Assembly (NCBI GenBank): GCA_009193035.1 | Contig: SWDT01000003.1 | Coordinates: 744,001 to 808,000, forward strand | Source: Halicephalobus mephisto | Lineage: Eukaryota; Nematoda; Chromadorea; Rhabditida; Panagrolaimidae | DNA: 64,000 bases | Reading direction: 5' to 3' | Part shown: positions 60,020 through 64,000 of the stretch, piece after piece | Numbering within the stretch: position 1 is the stretch's first letter | Layout: every line of letters starts with the position of its first letter | The notes under the pieces: model-generated | What the model saw: the letters and a program-made list of their open reading frames with translations, nothing else | Database searches by the model: none | What the model was told of the DNA's origin: nothing | Translations under genes and position numbers: made by a program

Positions 60020-60387
60020 TCCAAGTTCGAAGTCGAGATCAAAGTTAATAGTTAAAGTTAAAGATCAAAATCAAATTTAATAGTTAAAGTTAAAGTTAAA
60101 GTTAAAGATCAAAATCAAATTTAATAGTTAAAGTTAAAGTTAAAGATCGAAATCAAAGTTGATGGTCAAAGTTCGAGATCGAAATTGATAGTTAAAGTTA
60201 AAGATTGAAATCAAAGTTGATGGTTAAAATTTGAAATCAAGATCGAAGTTGATAGTTAAAGTTAAAGATCAAAGTCAAAGTTGATAGTCAGAGTTCAAGA
60301 TCGAAGTTGATGGTTAAAGTTAAAGATCAAAGTCGAAATCAAAATTGATAGTCAGAATTCAAGATCGAAGTCAAAATTAAAGTTGGC
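60020..60387. repeat. Third array of the 13-bp minisatellite family, mixed with a 6-bp repeat
   Basis: Units such as AAAGTTGATGGTC and AAAGTTGATAGTC alternate with runs of AAAGTT (AAAGTTAAAGTTAAAG). Only one orientation is present here, unlike the arrays at 10.7 and 14.4 kb. Confidence 0.75.
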
Positions 60388-60583
60388 AGTCAACACAAAT
60401 TAAGAATACCTCAAGGCTAGAGACGAAAGGATGGGAGTTCTTAAATGAGACGAGCCCAAGAACACTCCACATGAAGGTCCTACTGTAATCAGCAAAGTTA
60501 AATTTCAAAGTACAAAGAAATTATAAAAATTTTTCCATTACTGTATGTGTTGGAATTGCTTTCGAGGAGCTGCTCAGTAAAGG
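60388..60583 (-). repeat. 195-bp element, partner of 30,109-30,303
   Basis: Reverse complement of the 30.1-kb copy at about 95 percent by eye. It starts directly after the 13-bp minisatellite and ends at CTGCTCAGTAAAGG. Confidence 0.85.
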
Positions 60584-60630
60584 TGAAAAGTAAGTACAGA
60601 CCCTCGGGCAGCTGAAATCTATTCTTCGTC

Positions 60631-60640
60631 TTTATAAATA
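60631..60640 (+). promoter_or_regulatory. TATA-like element upstream of the broken serpentine receptor
   Basis: TTTATAAATA lies about 230 bp before the ATG at 60,866, with GC-richer sequence on its 5' side. A TTTAG acceptor is 5 bp before the ATG, so the real 5' end is unclear. Confidence 0.25.
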
Positions 60641-60865
60641 CCCAGTCATATACCGTTGTTTTTCGTTTAAAAAATTTGAGTTTTGGATTTATTTCGAGTT
60701 TTTTTTCTCTGAAATTTGGATAATTAAACCGATTTTAATAAACGCGTTACAAAATACGGACGTAACAAGATAGAATTTTGTCAAAATTGTTACCAATCTC
60801 CTGATCAGTGGCGCTGTCGTCGTTCCGATCATTTTCAAATTACAAAAAATCTCGATTTAGTCACC

Positions 60866-62202
60866 ATGAACACTGAAGAACTCGATCATCTTATTTTTCT
60901 CATTTTTATGTATTTCGATTATACTGTAAATTGCTTAAATATCTTCATCCTCAGTTCCTTTGTCATTGTTGTTACTTTTGATCTGATTAAAAAAAATCCA
61001 CTACAAAAACTTCTTTTTTCATCATTACGTTTTCAACTCTTGCTATTACAGTAGAATCTCGATATAAGGCACCCTGAAGGGACCGGACAAATCGTGTCTT
61101 ATATCGAGGGTCGAATATGACTAAAATTCCTTAAAACCGTGCCTTATAGCATGGGGTGTCTTTTATCGAGGGTCGAATATGACTAAAATTCCTTAAAATC
61201 ATGTCTTATAGCATGAGGTGTTTTATATCGAGGGTGAAATATGACTAAAATTCCTTAAAATCATGTCTTATAGCATGAGGTGTTTTATATCGAGGGTGAA
61301 ATATGACTAAAATTTCTTAAAACCATGTCTTATAGCATGGAGTGCCTTTTATCGAGGGTCGAATATCACTAAAATTCCTTAAAATCATGTCTTATAGCAT
61401 GAGGTGTCTTATATTGAGAGTGCGTAATAGCGAGGTGCACTGAAACCGTGTCTTATAGCCTAGGTGCGTTATATTGAGATTCCATTGTACTTTTTTGACG
61501 AAAATAATCGAAATCCTGTGTGTAAATTTCGAAATATACTCTTTGGGTCCGGTACATGTATTTTTCAGTTTTTTAGGATCTTCATTCGACGGATTTTTAG
61601 TGCTTGTTTTGTCTCTCAATCGGTTCACGGCTCTAGTTTATCCCCTGTCATATCGTAGAATCTGGACCAACAAAAACACCATTATAATCATTGTTCTTTG
61701 TTTTTTCCTTACTTTGCCACGTTCACTTACCGTCGTTTTTCCTACTTTGGATTACAAAGTATATTTGTCTGTCATTTTTGTACTACTACTGTTCAGTCTA
61801 AGTACAGCCATACTTGGGTTCATTTTGTCGATTATCTGTATTTTGAAAACAGACAAGTCTATCCAGAAGGCCAATCTGAAAATAGAACGAAACCTGTTCA
61901 TGACTTCGTTCATCCATGTTGTGGTTCATATTGTTGTGGACGTAAGTGACGTGATTAATGTAATTTCGACCTTAACCAAAAACGAAATAATTAATTTTTC
62001 TCTGATCGGAATTGAGATATATTATCAGATCATATTTGTTACAACTTTTTGGTTACAAGGAGGAATGATAATCGTGTTGCTCATTTACAGGTAAGTTCAT
62101 TAAAAAATTCCGTTTAAAAAATAAAAAATATTTTTTTCAAAGAATTTTTAAAATAATTTTTTTATTTTTTGTTTTAATTATTTCGATTTTTACAGATGTT
62201 GA
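60866..62202 (+). pseudogene. Srg-superfamily serpentine chemoreceptor, interrupted by a MITE
   Basis: The 5' part 60,866-61,048 encodes an N-terminus and TM1 (MNTEELDHLIFLIFMYFDY, then LNIFILSSFVIVVTF). After the 439-bp MITE the reading resumes at about 61,488 with FLTKIIEILCVNFEIYSLG. TM3 ends in the family mark LSLNRFTALVYPLSYRRIW, and further helices run to MIIVLLIYR at 62,090. Intron 62,091-62,195 (GTAAGT...TTACAG) and a last exon give two more codons and TGA. Removing the MITE and one TA does not restore the frame: the flanks are off by one base (a run of six T follows the insertion). The gene therefore carries both an insertion and a frameshift. Known role of the family: chemosensory receptors of amphid neurons. 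Such genes are frequently lost in nematodes. An expressed variant that splices the MITE out is not excluded, but no good acceptor is visible at its 3' edge. Confidence 0.65.
61049..61487. mobile_element. Tc1/mariner-type MITE, copy 2 (439 bp), inside a receptor gene
   Basis: TA flanks at 61,047-61,048 and 61,488-61,489. Termini CAGTAGAATCTCGATATAAG and, reverse-complemented, CAATGGAATCTCAATATAAC. The inside has about six units of the same roughly 60-bp repeat as copy 1 (ATATCGAGGGTCGAATATGA), so this copy is longer by internal repeat number. Confidence 0.9.
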
Positions 62203-64000
62203 AAAAAGTCAAAAAATATAAATTTAATTAAAATAAAACATTGATTATAATAGTTTCAAAAATAGGTTACTGTAGGATCGGGTGTCATTTATTTGAGTGG
62301 GAGGCTGTACAACTTTGGTCCCGAAGAGAAATACCCTGAGGGTCAATGAGGAGGTTTACGATTTTGTATTGGTGGCAATTTTAAAATTGCGTAATAATTT
62401 TTGTAAAAGTTGTTTTGTATCTCATGTCTTGGGCCATATAAAGTTACTTTATACACTTCTCATCTACACACGGATCGGAAGCCCCCCAGCCACGATTTAA
62501 CAGTTACTTTATAGACAAAGTTTAAAAAATCCATATCTCCGGTAATTGGTACGAAAAATACTAAACTTGTAAGCTTTCAGCAAAGCAGTAAGAGAAGTGT
62601 ATTGGAAATTCCCATTGATCGCTGCTTGCTGGAAACTATATCAGAAATTTTGGAAGGAAATCCGTAGGAACGCTATGGTATCCAATGTGTCATCTGTTAT
62701 GGTTATAAATAGATTACCTAACTAATTAGCTAAATAATCGGATATAAAAATTTATGATTGATTAAACTCTTATAACATGTTTTAAATGTTGATTGCAAAT
62801 AAATTGAATGTTGTGGACACGCATAGTATCCACGGAATGGCTGGGATATATATGCATAAAAATGTATTATATACAATATATCAATACATTGAAGTAGTTC
62901 TGATGTATCATATACCCTATTGCTGTTTTTAACCAGTTTATACTAACAGTTGCCTGATTAAGCCCGGCTGTTGATGTATCATGTATTATATTGCTATTTT
63001 TTGCCAGTTTATACTAACAGTTGGATGGTTAAGCCTGGCTGTTGATATATCATGTACTCCATTGCTATTTTTAACCAGTTTATACTAACAGTTGCCTGAT
63101 TAGGCCCGGCTGTTGATATATCATGTACTCCATTGCTATTTTTAACCAGTTTATACTAACAATTGACTGGTTAAGCCTGGCTGTTGATATATCATGTACC
63201 CCATTGCTGTTTTTAACCAGTTTATACTAAAAGTTGCCTGGTTAGGCCCGGCTGTGGTCCTAATCACTAGCTCCACAGCTTTCGTGATTCTAAGAAGTAT
63301 CGTATACATAATATATTATATATTAAAATAGTTCTCATGTATCGCATATATGCTGTATAATATTGTTATAGATGGCTAATTTTACTACAACCTCAAACTT
63401 GGGTAATTAAACCTTTATTGACACGTTATATAACGCGAATTAAAAACACAAAATATTACACAATTTATCTTTCGTTATTCGTTCACTTAAGCTGTTCTCT
63501 GTCCAGTTGACAGTTTCTTCGTCGTCTGCCGATTGGACAACTACAGTACTCTTGATAAATATATCGATATTGCACTTCATGTATCCTACGCATCGGAATC
63601 ACTTTAATATACTTTTTTGTGTAGGTTGATAATATCCAAAACTTTGGTGACATAGATCTCTATTAATAAATTCAGTATCAACAAAATTAAAATATTTAAA
63701 TATTTAAAAAGATATTTATAGAAATTCAACGAAAAATTTCAGCTGTAAATGTTAGAAAAATTAATTTTCTATAAATAATATAGTAAAAAAAATATATAAT
63801 GTATGCCAGAAACAAATGTAGGTTGGTAGAATCTATTTATAAAAATACAACTTACAGGAATAATTAATTATTTGCCAACCTACTAAATAACGATAAAAGT
63901 CGGAAATTGTCATGAAGGAAACAATAAAAATAATTCGTTTTCATATCCGATATTCTTTATTTCGGCTTTAAACCAACTCGTAATTCTGATCTAGTATCTG
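62203..64000. other. Right-end spacer, no supported gene
   Basis: Composition is less AT-extreme than the rest. A TTTCAG acceptor at about 62,580 opens a frame of 29 codons (RSVLEIPIDRCLLETISEIL) and also an overlapping frame in another phase. Neither has a start or partner, so neither is called. 63,260-64,000 contains TATA-rich text and no open frame of note. Confidence 0.5.
62901..63255. repeat. 71-bp satellite, five units
   Basis: Units begin at about 62,901, 62,972, 63,043, 63,114 and 63,185 with exact 71-bp spacing and share AACCAGTTTATACTAACAGT and GGCCCGGCTGTTGATATATC. The array is about 90 percent identical between neighbours. Confidence 0.9.

Overview
This window looks like nuclear DNA of a rhabditid nematode, most likely a Caenorhabditis species. 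The coding exons are moderately AT-rich. Introns and spacers are extremely AT-rich, many introns are only about 48-60 bp, and 3' splice sites are the short worm type (TTTTCAG or TTTTTAG). Several start codons sit a few bases behind such an acceptor with no upstream exon, which is the pattern of spliced-leader trans-splicing. The families are also worm-like: a GILT-type thiol reductase, two chemoreceptor-type GPCRs, a PI-3 pepsin-inhibitor-like secreted protein, nurf-1, dohh-1 and dap-3. No viral, CRISPR, tRNA or rRNA feature was recognised.

Layout. 0.3-2.4 kb: GILT gene (+). 3.8-7.2 kb: Srw/DMSR-like GPCR (-) with a 2-kb repeat-filled intron. 7.2-18 kb: a repeat-dominated desert holding a Tc1/mariner-type MITE, 13-bp minisatellites that switch orientation, and a dispersed family containing ACAGAACGCCAAA. 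18.1-28.0 kb: the NURF/BPTF chromatin-remodelling gene nurf-1 (-). It appears as an N-terminal unit (DDT and PHD, stop at 23,720) and a C-terminal unit (two PHD fingers and a degenerate bromodomain, start 23,351). A third start exon at 20,489 sits behind a TATA box. 29.0-29.6 kb: small coiled-coil protein (+). 31.6-32.6 kb: TEX264-like ER protein (+). 32.7-35.1 kb: dohh-1 followed 128 bp later by dap-3 (-), arranged like an operon. 35.4-47.7 kb: a very large coiled-coil protein of about 2,494 aa (+), ending in eleven acidic W-x-W motifs, with a BRI3-like gene nested antisense in its fourth intron. 47.9-50.5 kb: a single-pass membrane protein and a pepsin-inhibitor-like secreted protein (-). 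50.5-56.6 kb: repeat-rich spacer. 56.6-59.9 kb: GC-rich exon-like islands that may form an unrecognised + strand gene. 60.9-62.2 kb: a serpentine receptor broken by a second copy of the MITE. 62.2-64 kb: spacer with a 71-bp satellite.

The housekeeping block at 28-36 kb is compact, with convergent and divergent gene pairs and short introns. The flanks look like chromosome-arm DNA, with receptors, repeats and MITEs. All gene models below were built by hand from splice signals and phase. Coordinates give the CDS span from start to stop, and exons are listed in the evidence.
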